NCBI GenBank assembly: GCA_025060615.1
Contig: JANXBS010000006.1
Span: forward strand, 120,934 to 184,194
DNA: 63,261 bases
Direction: 5' to 3'
Source of the DNA: Anaerolineae bacterium
Lineage (GTDB): Bacteria; Chloroflexota; Anaerolineae; DUEN01
Shown: positions 50,837-61,400 of the stretch, piece by piece
Layout: every line of letters starts with the position of its first letter
How positions within the stretch are numbered: position 1 is the stretch's first letter
Translations under genes and position numbers: made by a program
The notes under the pieces: model-generated
What the model was told of the DNA's origin: nothing
Databases searched by the model: none
Seen by the model: the letters and a program-made list of their open reading frames with translations, nothing else

Positions 50837-52114
50837 TCAGGATAGAAGCGCACGCCAGACCTGCGGGGTAAACGCCATATGGGGCAAAACGAATCCCAGG
50901 GTGATATGGATGATGACACGAGCTAGCTCGGAGTGCCGCAGGCTCTGGCGGATCAGGATGTCCAACGCTCGCGGCCTCATCGCCAACCGCACCATCCAAC
51001 GCATTTCCCAAAAGAAGCGGGCGAAACGGGCGCGCAACTCGCGCTCATAGGGGCTCAGCCCCCTCATATTGGGGCGCCCATCTCGCAGGGCCCGATCAGC
51101 CACTTCAGCAGCCAACAGACCGCTCTCCAGCGCCAGGTCAATTCCCTCGCCCGTCACCGGGTTGACCAGTCCGCAAGCCTCGCCTACCAGCATCACACCG
51201 TCCCGCACTACCGGATGGCGTGGGAAATCGGTGCGCAGCGGATACCCTTTGACCGGTCCCGCGCGCCGTGCGCCCTGCAGCCGCTGGGCTAATGCTGGGT
51301 GCTGCTCTAGGAAAGGCAACAGCTCGCGCGCCGCTGATGGAGGCTCCTGGCGGCCGTGGGGAAACAACCCCAAGCCGATGTTGGCCCGACCCCCCCCCAA
51401 GGGAAACAACCAGGCGTATCCGCGATCGAGCCGGCGATCGAAGTAAAACTCGAAGTTTTCTGAGGGATCCCTTACCCCCTCCCAATAGGCGCGTGCGGCT
51501 GAGACAGTCGGAGGCATACGATTCACAAAGCCCCAAGCACGTAAAAGCGGCAGGTTGACCCCCGTGGCGAGGATCACCAGGCGGGCGCGCAGGAGACATG
51601 GCTCTCCGCCGCATTGGCCCAGGAGGTCACCTCTCCCCACCACGTCAGATGCAACAGGGCCAAGGACCTTGCAGTCGGGCAGAAAGCGAGCGCCCTGAGC
51701 GCGCGCGTGCTCTCGTAGTGTGTCATCCAGCTGAAAACGGGGAATGGTCAGGCCGAAATGCGGCCATCCATCGAGATAATCGGCGAAGTTGACGTGAAGC
51801 CGATATCCGGAAGGGGAGAACAGATCGGCTCCAGTCACGCAATGGGCCTGCGCGGCGACCTTGTCTAGCACACCTAGCTCCTGGAGCGCTTTCACCGCGC
51901 GAGGGGTAAGCCCATCGCCACAGGTCTTATCTCGGGGAAAACGAGCGCGATCCACCAGGAGCACGTCCCAATCAGCCACGGCAAGCTGCATGGCCACCGC
52001 GCTGCCAGCCGGCCCAGCCCCCACGACGAGGACATCTGCCTCCCAGACGCGTCGAGTAACCTGCCGGCCAGAAGTTGTTATCTGTCCGATCGTTGTGGCA
52101 TCAGGCCGAGGCAT
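50837..52114 (-). CDS. FAD-dependent geranylgeranyl-reductase-family oxidoreductase
   Basis: A 425-residue flavoprotein. The dinucleotide fold is VLVVGAGPAGSAVAMQLA (~29-46). The family motif DRARFPRDKTCGDGLTPRAV follows, then VMLVGEACGLVNPVTGEGID, the second FAD site. The group reduces prenyl chains of lipids, quinones or chlorophyll. In a membrane-lipid context it probably saturates polyprenyl chains. The first ~25 residues are not conserved-looking. It overlaps the TtcA-like gene by 14 bases. Confidence 0.9.
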   Translation of the reverse strand: MPRPDATTIGQITTSGRQVTRRVWEADVLVVGAGPAGSAVAMQLAVADWDVLLVDRARFPRDKTCGDGLTPRAVKALQELGVLDKVAAQAHCVTGADLFSPSGYRLHVNFADYLDGWPHFGLTIPRFQLDDTLREHARAQGARFLPDCKVLGPVASDVVGRGDLLGQCGGEPCLLRARLVILATGVNLPLLRAWGFVNRMPPTVSAARAYWEGVRDPSENFEFYFDRRLDRGYAWLFPLGGGRANIGLGLFPHGRQEPPSAARELLPFLEQHPALAQRLQGARRAGPVKGYPLRTDFPRHPVVRDGVMLVGEACGLVNPVTGEGIDLALESGLLAAEVADRALRDGRPNMRGLSPYERELRARFARFFWEMRWMVRLAMRPRALDILIRQSLRHSELARVIIHITLGFVLPHMAFTPQVWRALLS

Positions 52115-52919
52115 CGCGCCCTCTTAAGGGTTCAGGGGTCGGCTGATGGACACCCTCAGCCCAGCACGAACGCATGTCCGAGAGCTCTGAGGATCGTAAA
52201 GCTGCTCTGAGCGCGATGCGACACAGGTGTAGCCGAGCGTGAGGGAAGTCCAAATCCGCCAGATGCAATAGCGCTGCGGCTTTTTCGCGAAGGGTGTTCT
52301 GACTGCGCGGACAAACCGGCGGCGGCGGAGGAAGCTCGAGCGCGCGCGCAAAGCAGCGCAACTCCTTCTCCCAGACATAGATCAGCGGGCGGATCAGACG
52401 AAGTCGGCCTCCAAAGTACTCTGCGCAAGGTGCCATCCCATCCACGCGCCCATGCCGAAACAAGTTCAGCAAAGCGGTCTCAGCCAGATCATCGGCATGG
52501 TGGCCCAAAGCGACCACATTACATCCCAATCGGTCGGCGGCGAGGAAAAGCTGCTTGCGGCGGTTCCAGGTACAGCGTTGGCAGTTCATCGGGAGTGGCT
52601 CATCGGCCGGAAGCTCGAAATCCTCTGCCACAAACGGGATCCCAGATCTTGCCAGCCAGTCTTCCAGCGGAGTATGAGGCGGAGAAGGGCCACGCGCGTC
52701 GCCGCGGATATGAATGGCCACCAATTCATAGCGCTCCGGAGCGCGACGCCGACGAGCGTTCAGCAGATACAGCAGGCTCAGGCTATCCTTGCCGCCAGAT
52801 ACTGCTACTGCGATGCGGTCTCCATCGTGGATCATGTTGTAATCGCGGATGGCCCGGTTAACCGATTTCAACAGAAAGAAAGCCTGGTGTTCGATTCGGC
52901 GCGCAGCGCTTCTACTCAT
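52101..52919 (-). CDS. TtcA/TIGR00269-like tRNA-thiolation PP-loop ATPase
   Basis: A 272-residue N-type ATP pyrophosphatase. The PP-loop is AVAVSGGKDSLSLLYLL (~36-52). CQRCTWNRRKQLF gives the CxxC pair, and a third Cys lies in PVCPRSQ; the three could hold a 4Fe-4S cluster as in TtcA. LGHHADDLAETALLNL is the conserved His-Asp loop. It probably thiolates a tRNA cytidine or uridine. It overlaps the small membrane-protein gene by 8 bases. Confidence 0.85.
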   Translation of the reverse strand: MSRSAARRIEHQAFFLLKSVNRAIRDYNMIHDGDRIAVAVSGGKDSLSLLYLLNARRRRAPERYELVAIHIRGDARGPSPPHTPLEDWLARSGIPFVAEDFELPADEPLPMNCQRCTWNRRKQLFLAADRLGCNVVALGHHADDLAETALLNLFRHGRVDGMAPCAEYFGGRLRLIRPLIYVWEKELRCFARALELPPPPPVCPRSQNTLREKAAALLHLADLDFPHARLHLCRIALRAALRSSELSDMRSCWAEGVHQPTPEPLRGRDASA

Positions 52920-53151
52920 CCCGGCCTACCCATCGCTCGATCAGCGATAGAACACCCCACAATAGCAGGATCACCCCGGCCCCCATAGCTAGGCAGCCCA
53001 GCCCTAGGACGAGCGCGCCTCCACCATAGATCAGGCCGATCAGGCCACCCCCCACGACCAAGAGCAGCGCGATCACCCAAAACAACAGCTCACGATCGAG
53101 GCGGCGACGCCATCCCCGATAGTCGGTCGGCCCCCGAGAGCGACCGGACAT
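52912..53151 (-). CDS. Small two-helix membrane protein
   Basis: A 79-residue protein. A basic N-terminus (SRGPTDYRGWRRRLDR) is followed by two hydrophobic segments (LFWVIALLLVVGGGLIGLIY and LVLGLGCLAMGAGVILLLWG) and a short acidic end. ATG 53151 has GGAG 6 bases upstream; GTG 53163 is the alternative. It lies between the FtsH-like protease and the TtcA-like gene. Function unknown. Confidence 0.65.
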   Translation of the reverse strand: MSGRSRGPTDYRGWRRRLDRELLFWVIALLLVVGGGLIGLIYGGGALVLGLGCLAMGAGVILLLWGVLSLIERWVGRDE

Positions 53152-53193
53152 CCCTCTCTCCACGCCACACCATGTGGGCGCTCCGTCGCCTTT

Positions 53194-55089
53194 TTATGGC
53201 CTTGCCGCCTCGCCCTCTGTCGGCAGGGCTGGTTGAGGAACCTGGTCGCCGTTAGGTGAAGCGGAGGCCACCGCCATCGCTTCGGGGACCAGGGCCTCTA
53301 CAGTCGCTTGGCCATCCTCTCGGTGGCCGTCTTGGGCAGCCGCTTTCGCCATGATCTCCAAGCACTCCTTCCCCGTCAGGTCTCCTTTGGCCAGCAGGGC
53401 CTGGGCCACCGCTTCAACCTCGCGGGCATGCTGACGCAGGAGCTGCTCAACGCTCTCCTCGGCCTGCTTCCAAAAGCGTTCGATCTCCGGATGTCGGACA
53501 TCGCCGCGCGCTAGGAAAGCCGGGTCAACAATCGGGGGACCGAAGTAGCCTAGGCTGGCCAGTGTCCACAGGCGATTCCGGATCTGCTGGAAGTCCGATT
53601 GTGCGCCGGTCCAATATTCACCCAGGAAGAGCTTCACCGCTACATGGCCGGCCAACGACACCATGATATCGGCCACGATCGTGCGCAGGGGCAGGGCATA
53701 AATGTCGTAGTTGGGCACTGGCAGCACGTAGCCCAGCGCCTCTGAACGCCGGATGATGCTCACGCGCACGATCCGTTCGTCGGGGCGCAGGTAATGCTGC
53801 GCGACGGCATGGCCGGCCTCATGGTAGGCGACCTGTCGGCGCTGGTCTTCCTGCATTTCCTCAATGGGGTTCTCTAGGCCCATCGCCTGCTCTTGGAAGG
53901 CGAGCTCAATGTCGCGCTGGCTCACCTTATCGCGGCCATCGAAGAGAGCAAGGCGCACGGCGTCCTTGGTGATGGCCGACATGATCTTGGCTGGCGTGGC
54001 CCAGGCGGTGTCGCTGACGATGGCCTCGATGTCCACCGTATCATCGTGCTTGATCTTGCTCAAATAGTACTTGATGATCTCCCGCCGCCCCGCGCGATCG
54101 GGCTTATCCACCACGATGATGCGATCAAAGCGGCCTGGTCGAGTGAGGGCCGGATCGAGCACATCCGGGCGATTAGTCGAGCCCATAAACAGTACATGCC
54201 AATTGCGCGGTGGAATGGGCTTCTTGCGGAATTGATACCACTTGGCACGCCATTTCTCCCAGCGCGTCATCTCCCCGATGCCGTCCATCTCATAGAGCAG
54301 CCGGGTGAGCGCGCCGGTGCCCCCGAAGAAGGGGAATCCCCCTCCCCAGCCCACGCCGGTCTGCCCCTGGCCACCCATTACCCCGCCGCGTGATACGCCC
54401 ACAGCATCAATCTCATCAATATAGGCAATACACGCGCCATACTCGCGAGCCAGCTTACGGGCCTTACGTACGAACCAGATCATGCGCAGCACATCCACAC
54501 CCCAGAACATCGCCCGAAAGCCGGAGCCCTCGATCGAGATGAAAGCCACGCCTGCCTCACCAGCCATCGCTTTGGCCAGGAACGTCTTGCCTGTCCCCGG
54601 CTCGCCATACAACAGCAAGCCGTTGATGAATTGCCCCCCCATCTCCTGAAACTTGCTGCGGTCTGATAGGAGCGAGATCCACTGCCGGACCAGCTTCAAC
54701 AGGTTGGGCTGTCCCTTGTAATCGGCGAAGGTGACCTGCTTGGGATCACCAGGACGGATGATCTCGACCTTGGTCTGGGCCATGAACCAGAAGATCGCTA
54801 CGAATTGGATGATGACGAACGCGATGGCGAACAGAAGGCGGAAAATGAAGCTCAGGCCAATTAACAGGAGGTTAAGCACTTCTGGGTCCTGATAGGCCCA
54901 AAAACCGAGGCCGATTAGAGTCAGCCACAGCCAGGTTGAGCGAATAAAACGGAGCAGGCGGCGAAGGGGATGTTTTCGTCTCGCCTCTAGAGTTTGCGAC
55001 TTCGGCCTAGCCTCTTTCGGACGACGGCGTAGCCAACCTCTTGATCGGGGAACCGTTTCAGCGCTCGGCTCAGATACAGTTGTAGCCAT
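53194..55089 (-). CDS. FtsH-like membrane AAA+ metalloprotease
   Basis: A 631-residue protein. An N-terminal charged segment precedes three hydrophobic stretches (residues ~45-115). The AAA domain has Walker A GEPGTGKT, Walker B IAYIDEID and the SRH STNRPDVLDPALTRPGRFDR. The M41 peptidase has HEAGHAVAQHYL and the third-ligand region GAQSDFQQIRN. Between AAA and peptidase it matches FtsH order, but the N-terminus lacks a typical periplasmic domain and a Gly-rich insert (GGVMGGQGQTGVGWGGGFPF) sits after Walker B. This looks like a divergent FtsH paralogue. ATG 55089 has GGGAG ~9 bases upstream; the GTG at 55110 is less likely. Confidence 0.88.
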   Translation of the reverse strand: MATTVSEPSAETVPRSRGWLRRRPKEARPKSQTLEARRKHPLRRLLRFIRSTWLWLTLIGLGFWAYQDPEVLNLLLIGLSFIFRLLFAIAFVIIQFVAIFWFMAQTKVEIIRPGDPKQVTFADYKGQPNLLKLVRQWISLLSDRSKFQEMGGQFINGLLLYGEPGTGKTFLAKAMAGEAGVAFISIEGSGFRAMFWGVDVLRMIWFVRKARKLAREYGACIAYIDEIDAVGVSRGGVMGGQGQTGVGWGGGFPFFGGTGALTRLLYEMDGIGEMTRWEKWRAKWYQFRKKPIPPRNWHVLFMGSTNRPDVLDPALTRPGRFDRIIVVDKPDRAGRREIIKYYLSKIKHDDTVDIEAIVSDTAWATPAKIMSAITKDAVRLALFDGRDKVSQRDIELAFQEQAMGLENPIEEMQEDQRRQVAYHEAGHAVAQHYLRPDERIVRVSIIRRSEALGYVLPVPNYDIYALPLRTIVADIMVSLAGHVAVKLFLGEYWTGAQSDFQQIRNRLWTLASLGYFGPPIVDPAFLARGDVRHPEIERFWKQAEESVEQLLRQHAREVEAVAQALLAKGDLTGKECLEIMAKAAAQDGHREDGQATVEALVPEAMAVASASPNGDQVPQPALPTEGEAARP

Positions 55090-55315
55090 CGCTTTCCACT
55101 CCCTAATCACATCTCACCCAATAAACAGATCGAAGGGCCTGGTTAGGGCGCACTGTCGCTGCGCCTCTATCTCGCCCTCTAACTGATAAGATACATCATA
55201 CGCAGAGGAAGGAAACCAACGGTGTAAGGAATCTACCGAACGAACAAAAGCGTGAGCGACCAGGAAGCGACGATCGCAACCGCCGTATTTCTGTTCAGTC
55301 CATAGAGCTCTGTCA

Positions 55316-56737
55316 TCACGGCGGATAGTTTGTTAGGAACTCGTACGTGATGCGGGCAATATCGGCCATGACAGCGGAGCTGAGCGGCCATTCCAGCCAT
55401 ACCGGCTTGTACAGAAAGACGGAGAGCACGAAAGGCCCATTTGGCCCCCAGACTACCCCCACATCGCCGTGGGTATCGTCAATGAAGCCATGCTTGTGCG
55501 CGAACGGTGTCCCCTCTGGCAATCCCAGCTCCAGCAAGGCCCCCACGCGTAGCTTGAGCATCCAGTCAATCATTTGGTGACACTCGTCCGGGGTGATCTG
55601 GCCAGGATACGCGGCCAACAACGTGCCCCCTCCGTCGGCACACTGTACGATCATCTCCATCAGCAGGCCCATGTCTTTGGCTGTCGTTTGCATGAACGGA
55701 TCTGGCTTGGTGTCCAAGTCTTTACGCTGGTTGGCCGGTGTCACGATATGGGGAACCGTCTCCGATGAGCTATAGAATGGGGCAGCCATAAACGTGTTGC
55801 GCAGCCCGAGCCGGCGCACCGACTCTGTCAGCACCTGCGCGCCCCGCTCAGGGTCACCATCGCCGATGAACTCCAGCAACTGATTGGAGGAATAGTTGCC
55901 ACTCTGCAGCATCATGTCAGAGATCAGGGCCTGCATCGAAGCGTCCGGCGCGGCATTCAGCCGGCGATACACCTCGATCAGAATGGGTATCTTGAGCGTG
56001 CTCATCGCCGCATAGGCCACTTCCTCGTTGATGCCGATCTCACGTCGGTTACGGAGATCGCGCACCCATACGGCTGGAATCCCTGGAAAGCCCTTCAAGC
56101 GATCTAGCAACAGTTCACGCAGCAGTGAGATCTCAGGCCCGGGCGCCGGCTCCTCAACCACTACCAGGTCTACTTGCCGATTGGTAGTGCTAGTCAAGGC
56201 GGCGACCAGGCCTGCCACCGAGGCCTGCGCGTCCAGTCGGCGTCCTGGCTTGCCTGGCGCAATCTGGCCGGTGCCCGGAATAACCCGAGGAGGTTGCGGG
56301 GCGCGATCATTACGAGAGGCGACTTCCTGAAACCAGCGGGCCAGTGCCGTGGTGTCGAGGGTGAAATGCAAGGGGACTTCCACTCGGGGTGGCGGCTGAT
56401 GGGCGATTTGAGCCCAGAAGCCGCGCCAGAAGTGCTCACCGCGCCGGTGACTTGCTGCCTCCGCTAGCGTCGCCTGCAGATCAGGCTGGAAGCCGATCTC
56501 AGAGGGGTACAAAACCAGGCGCTGTTCAGCATAACGAACGATCACCGGCTGGGCAAGGGATTCACCCAATTGCCGGGCAGCCTCGTCCAAGGTCTGAACC
56601 CCGCTTAGGTCCATCCCAGCCACAATTACCCCTGGCGGAATGGGCCCCATTTCTTGCTCGTAGGCCCAGAGCCGAGGACCGAGAGAAACCGCCAGAAAGG
56701 CCACCATCCCCAGCAAAAACAGGCGAGACTTACGCAT
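55316..56737 (-). CDS. Exported class-A-beta-lactamase-fold serine hydrolase with YoaR-like N-terminal domain
   Basis: A 473-residue protein. A signal anchor (LFLLGMVAFLAVSLG) is followed by a peptidoglycan-binding-like domain at ~30-200 (PPGVIVAGMDLSGVQTLDEA). The C-terminal ~250 residues have the serine-hydrolase motifs: S246-T-L-K249 as SxxK, YSSN (282-285) at the SxN position, and HKHG in place of K-T/S-G. The third motif differs from true beta-lactamases. A cell-wall-linked peptidase or transferase is more likely than drug hydrolysis. Gap 55111-55315 shows no clear signal. Confidence 0.82.
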   Translation of the reverse strand: MRKSRLFLLGMVAFLAVSLGPRLWAYEQEMGPIPPGVIVAGMDLSGVQTLDEAARQLGESLAQPVIVRYAEQRLVLYPSEIGFQPDLQATLAEAASHRRGEHFWRGFWAQIAHQPPPRVEVPLHFTLDTTALARWFQEVASRNDRAPQPPRVIPGTGQIAPGKPGRRLDAQASVAGLVAALTSTTNRQVDLVVVEEPAPGPEISLLRELLLDRLKGFPGIPAVWVRDLRNRREIGINEEVAYAAMSTLKIPILIEVYRRLNAAPDASMQALISDMMLQSGNYSSNQLLEFIGDGDPERGAQVLTESVRRLGLRNTFMAAPFYSSSETVPHIVTPANQRKDLDTKPDPFMQTTAKDMGLLMEMIVQCADGGGTLLAAYPGQITPDECHQMIDWMLKLRVGALLELGLPEGTPFAHKHGFIDDTHGDVGVVWGPNGPFVLSVFLYKPVWLEWPLSSAVMADIARITYEFLTNYPP

Positions 56738-56796
56738 TTGCTCAGCCTTGACCGTCTCACAGCAGAAGGCATAGTGGCGTCGCCCTGCTCACCTTC

Positions 56797-58341
56797 TCAT
56801 TCCCACTCGATGGTACCGGGCGGCTTGGAAGTAATGTCATAGACGACTCGGTTGACGCCCGGCACCTCGTTCACAATGCGGCTGCTGATGCGCGCTAGCA
56901 ACTCGTAAGGGAGCCGCGCCCAATCGGCGGTCATGAAGTCCTCCGTGGTCACCGCCCGTAAGGCCACCACATCGGCATAGGTGCGGCCATCCCCCATCAC
57001 GCCCACGGATCGCACCGGCAGCAACACCGCAAAGACCTGCGCCGTTTGCCGATAGAGGCCTGCGGCGCGCAGCTCCTCCAGCAGGATTGCGTCCGCTTTG
57101 CGCAACGTCTCCAGGCGCGGCCAGGTCACCTCTCCCAAGACGCGAATGGCTAGTCCTGGGCCTGGGAAGGGATGCCGCCAAACGATCTCCTCGGGCAACC
57201 CCAATGCTTCACCCACCGCCCGCACCTCGTCCTTGAAGAGATAGCGCAGCGGCTCGATCAACCGGAATGGCAGATCAGGTGGCAGGCCTCCCACGTTGTG
57301 GTGCGTCTTGATTTTCTGCGCCGCCCGTGTCTCCGCTGTGGTAGACTCGATCACATCCGGATACAAGGTCCCCTGGGCCAGAAAATCCACCCGCCCTAAG
57401 GCCCGTGCCTCGCGCTCGAACACGCGAATGAAACGAGCGCCGATCCGCTTGCGCTTTTCTTCGGGATCGGTTATGCCCTCCAGATCGGCCAGGAACTCCT
57501 CACTGGCGTCCACGGCTATCAACCGTAACCCTAACGAGCGCTCGAAGGTCTCCACGACCTGTTGTGGCTCGCCTTGGCGTAATAGCCCAGTGTTGACGAA
57601 AATGCAGGTGAGTTGGTCGCCGATGGCGCGGCCGACCAGTGCCGCCGTCACAGCCGAATCCACACCACCGCTCAACCCACAGACCACGCGGCCATCGCCC
57701 ACCTGCTTGCGAATGTCCGCCACCGCCTCGTCAATGAAAGCCCCTGGCGTCCAGGTCCCCTGGCATCCACACACACGGTAGAGGAAGTTGTGCAGGATCT
57801 CGCGGCCATAGCGAGTGTGCGCGACCTCGGGATGAAACTGCAGGCCATACCAGCCGCGCGCCACATCACCCATTGCGGCCACCGGTGAATTCTCAGTGCG
57901 GGCCAAGATGGACCAACCGGGCGGCAAGGCTTCAATCCGATCGCCGTGGCTCATCCAGACTAGTTCACACAGGGGTAGGCCCGCAAATAATGGCACATCG
58001 GGGGCCAATACGGCCAACTCTGCCGGGCCGTATTCGCGCTCGGCTGCTGGGGCTACGCGCCCACCCAGCTCATGGGCGAGCACCTGCATCCCATAACAGA
58101 TACCCAGCACTGGCTTCCCTGCTTGGACTACGGCACGAGGCAACCGCGGTGCGCCTGGCTCGTAGACGCTGGCCGGCCCTCCAGAGAGGATGAATCCACG
58201 CGGCTCCAGGCGCTGGAAGGCCTCATCCGGCGCATCCCAGGGGATCAGTTCACAGTAGACATGCGCCTCGCGCACGCGCCGGGCGATCAATTGCGCGTAT
58301 TGGGAACCGAAATCCACCACGGCGATCGCTTCACGCGTCAT
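56797..58341 (-). CDS. guaA: GMP synthase (glutamine-hydrolysing)
   Basis: A 514-residue enzyme making GMP from XMP, ATP and glutamine. The class I amidotransferase domain (1-~195) has the catalytic Cys in GICYGMQ and His/Glu in [10 protein letters not shown]. The ATP-pyrophosphatase domain has [19 protein letters not shown]. The dimerisation domain ends with the usual KPPGTIEWE. Length and order are standard. Confidence 0.97.
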   Translation of the reverse strand: MTREAIAVVDFGSQYAQLIARRVREAHVYCELIPWDAPDEAFQRLEPRGFILSGGPASVYEPGAPRLPRAVVQAGKPVLGICYGMQVLAHELGGRVAPAAEREYGPAELAVLAPDVPLFAGLPLCELVWMSHGDRIEALPPGWSILARTENSPVAAMGDVARGWYGLQFHPEVAHTRYGREILHNFLYRVCGCQGTWTPGAFIDEAVADIRKQVGDGRVVCGLSGGVDSAVTAALVGRAIGDQLTCIFVNTGLLRQGEPQQVVETFERSLGLRLIAVDASEEFLADLEGITDPEEKRKRIGARFIRVFEREARALGRVDFLAQGTLYPDVIESTTAETRAAQKIKTHHNVGGLPPDLPFRLIEPLRYLFKDEVRAVGEALGLPEEIVWRHPFPGPGLAIRVLGEVTWPRLETLRKADAILLEELRAAGLYRQTAQVFAVLLPVRSVGVMGDGRTYADVVALRAVTTEDFMTADWARLPYELLARISSRIVNEVPGVNRVVYDITSKPPGTIEWE

Positions 58342-58440
58342 CCCTGAACCTCTTGCTGTGCTTTCGTTACGCCTTTATCATGCCTCGGACATCAAGAATG
58401 CGCAAGTGCAGTCTTCCAACCCCGGAGGTTTAAGCCTTGT

Positions 58441-61400
58441 TCAGGATTGGGAATTCCTGTTGAAACGGCGCCGGGCCTCAATAGGGGCGAACGCTTGGAC
58501 CCGGCAGGAAACGCTGTCCGCCACGTAAATGCGTCCCAAGGCATCCACAGCTATGCCCACTGGCTTCTGGAATTGGCCTGGTTCGCTCCCTTGCTGCCCA
58601 AACTGTGCTATCGGTCGGCCGTCTGGCTCGTACACTATCACTCGCCATCGCTCCGGATCGGTGACATATACCCAGCCATCTGGCCCTACTGCTACATGCG
58701 GCCCATCCACCGTGTTCGCATTCGCCACTGCGACCCAGCTCGCAGCGCTGCCATCGGGTGATAACCGCCAGATCAATCCCCTCTCAGCCTCGGTTAGGTA
58801 GATCGCTCCATCCGAAGCTACGGCAACATCCACCGGCTGCCCGGCTCCGATCGCTGCGCCGCGGCCTCCCCACTGCTGTATGATCTCACCCTCCGGTGAA
58901 AGGCGCAACAGCCGCAAGCCGCCAGTATCTGCCACGTATAGCTTACCTGAGGTATCCACTCCCAGCCCGCGCGGCCGATACATCGCCAACTCCTCCCCAA
59001 AGACGGCTAAGAACTGCCCATCCGATGAGAAGCGCTGCAATCGCTGGGCGGCGGCATCGAGGACGACCACGTTGCCATCTGGTTCTACTACTACATCGAA
59101 TGGTTCAAGGAATTGCCCTTTGCGCTCACCCCGACGGCCGAAGCTCAGCAGGACTTGGCCCTCCGCGTTCAACTTGACCACGCGGTGGTTGCCGACATCA
59201 GCCAGGTATAGGTTCCCCTGTCCATCCACAGCAAGCCCTGCAGGCGATTGGAATTGGCCCAAGCCCGTCCCGCAGCTCCCAACGGCCCATAGCAGACGAA
59301 CATTGACCTCCGGCGCCGTCGGTGGCCTCGCCGGTGCCCGTTCCGATGCTGTAGAGGGCGCCGGCTGTCCGATCCCTTCAGCCTTCGGTAACGCCTGCAA
59401 CTCAGCTAGGGTGGGGAGGGCCACCCGCTGATAGCTCCCTTGTGGCGGGAACAGCACCTCGGCCGGCACGATCTGGCGCACCCCACCCGGGGGAGTCCAG
59501 TACAAGTTGATATGCGTATGGTTCGTGCGATCGCTAAAGCGGACGCGGATCTCGTGCAGCCCTGCCTGCAGGTCTATCTCCCCCTCCTGGTATTGGTTAG
59601 GGATAAGCCCGGCAGTCACCTGCTGTCCGTCAATGTACAGGACTGACTCGTCAATAGATTCCAAGCCGAAAAGGTAACGTCCACTCTGCGGAACGAAGAG
59701 CTTTCCCTCCCACTCTACCGTATACGGCCTAGGCAAAGGGGTGACGTGAAAGTACATGTTCAGCCTAGAGTCAATCCGAGCGAGGGCCACAGGCGGCCGC
59801 CACTCGCTGTTGGGATAGTACTTGCCGAGCAAGCCATTGTTGGTCACCGGCGGCCTGTACAGCGCCCAAGTTGGCACCGTTTGCATCTCCTCCCCTGGGG
59901 GCTGCCAGGCTAACTCGAAATACCCTTCGGCCCCTACCGCGCGCAGGCGCAGCGCGTGGTTTCCCTGTGCCATGGTCACCTCGGCCGAGAGCTTCCCCTG
60001 CCCTTGAAGCAACAGCGTCTCATCCAAGTATAGCTCGGTCCAGCCAGGCGCCTGAAGGACTAGCCGATAGGAGCCATACCGAGTTGCGCGCAGCACCCCC
60101 TGCCACTCTACCGAGAACGGCAGTGGCAGTGGGTCACCATCTCGCCAGTTGAACTGTAACGTTAGGTCCCGGCGTGTCAGAGCCGGCTCTCCCGACCAGT
60201 TGCGGCCGAGATAGTAATTCGCCTCTAGCCCTTGGATGCCAGCGATATCAGCTGGTGTGAGGCGAACCACATATAGCACCGTCGGCCCGCCAAAAGGTGG
60301 TTGATACTCCTGAAAGCTTGCGTTCGGATAGAAGCGTTGAGCATCTCGGTAGACAGTCTGGCGCTCCGGGTCCAGGACCAGGATGACGTCGCGAGTGGCT
60401 GGCCGTTGCAGGGGTAAGGTATCATCGGTTTCAAAGCGATGATACGGGCCTGCGTTGCGCGCCAGAAAGCGCACAGTTGGATGGTTGTAGTAGAGGGAAA
60501 TCACATAAAAATCTGCCTGATCTCCCAACTCGGCTAGGAGCCGGCCTGTGAGCGTCTCAGCCGTGGAGAAGGCATTCCACGAGGCGAAGTCGTTTGCCTG
60601 CCGGTGAAAGTATACATGATAATTAGCATAGCCGATCTGCGCCAACAGGAGCAGCAGTGGCCAGACAAAGTGGCCAGTATAGCGTTGGCCGAGCCCGCGC
60701 TCCCAAGCACGCCACAATCCATCCAGGGGTACCACGGCCAAGAGATAGACAGCCGGCAGGCTGCCGATCCCTCGCAGCGATTGTGGCGCTTCAAAATCTA
60801 ACGAGAAGATCGCGGGGGCCAACATGCTTAACAGCCACACGGGCAGCATGAGCGAAGCTGGCCGCCTCGCTCGCCAGAGGCTCACCCCAAGCCCCAAGGC
60901 CATGAGCGCCCCCGTGGCCGGGTCGAGCATGGGCTCGCCAGGCAGATTGTGCCGACCGTTAGGGTCGCCTCGGTAATGAAACATCAGTAAATGCTTGCGG
61001 GCACTCTCGCGAACTGCCTGCCATCCCTCTGCACGGGTTTTGCCGGCGAAGATGGAAGTGGTGCGCGTGCGGGCCCAGAACTCTTTGGGATGCAGGACAG
61101 CGTACTCGGCTACAGGAGCGATCGTGATCAGCGTAGCTAAAGCAAAGACAAGCAAACCGGGCCAGGAGCGACACAGGAAGCCGCGCTCGGCCAACGCCTG
61201 ATGCGCTAAGAAAACGCCGACTACGAGCGGGAAAACACGGAAAGCAGTATAGAAGCACATCCCTAGCCCCAGTGCCAGCCCTGCCCAAGCGAAATCGGTA
61301 TAACGCCCTCGCCGTAGGCCCCGCAGCAGAAAGCCGATGGTCAACAACTCAAATAAGGGAGTGCTCACGTTGTACATCCCGATGCGGCTAAAGTTCACAT

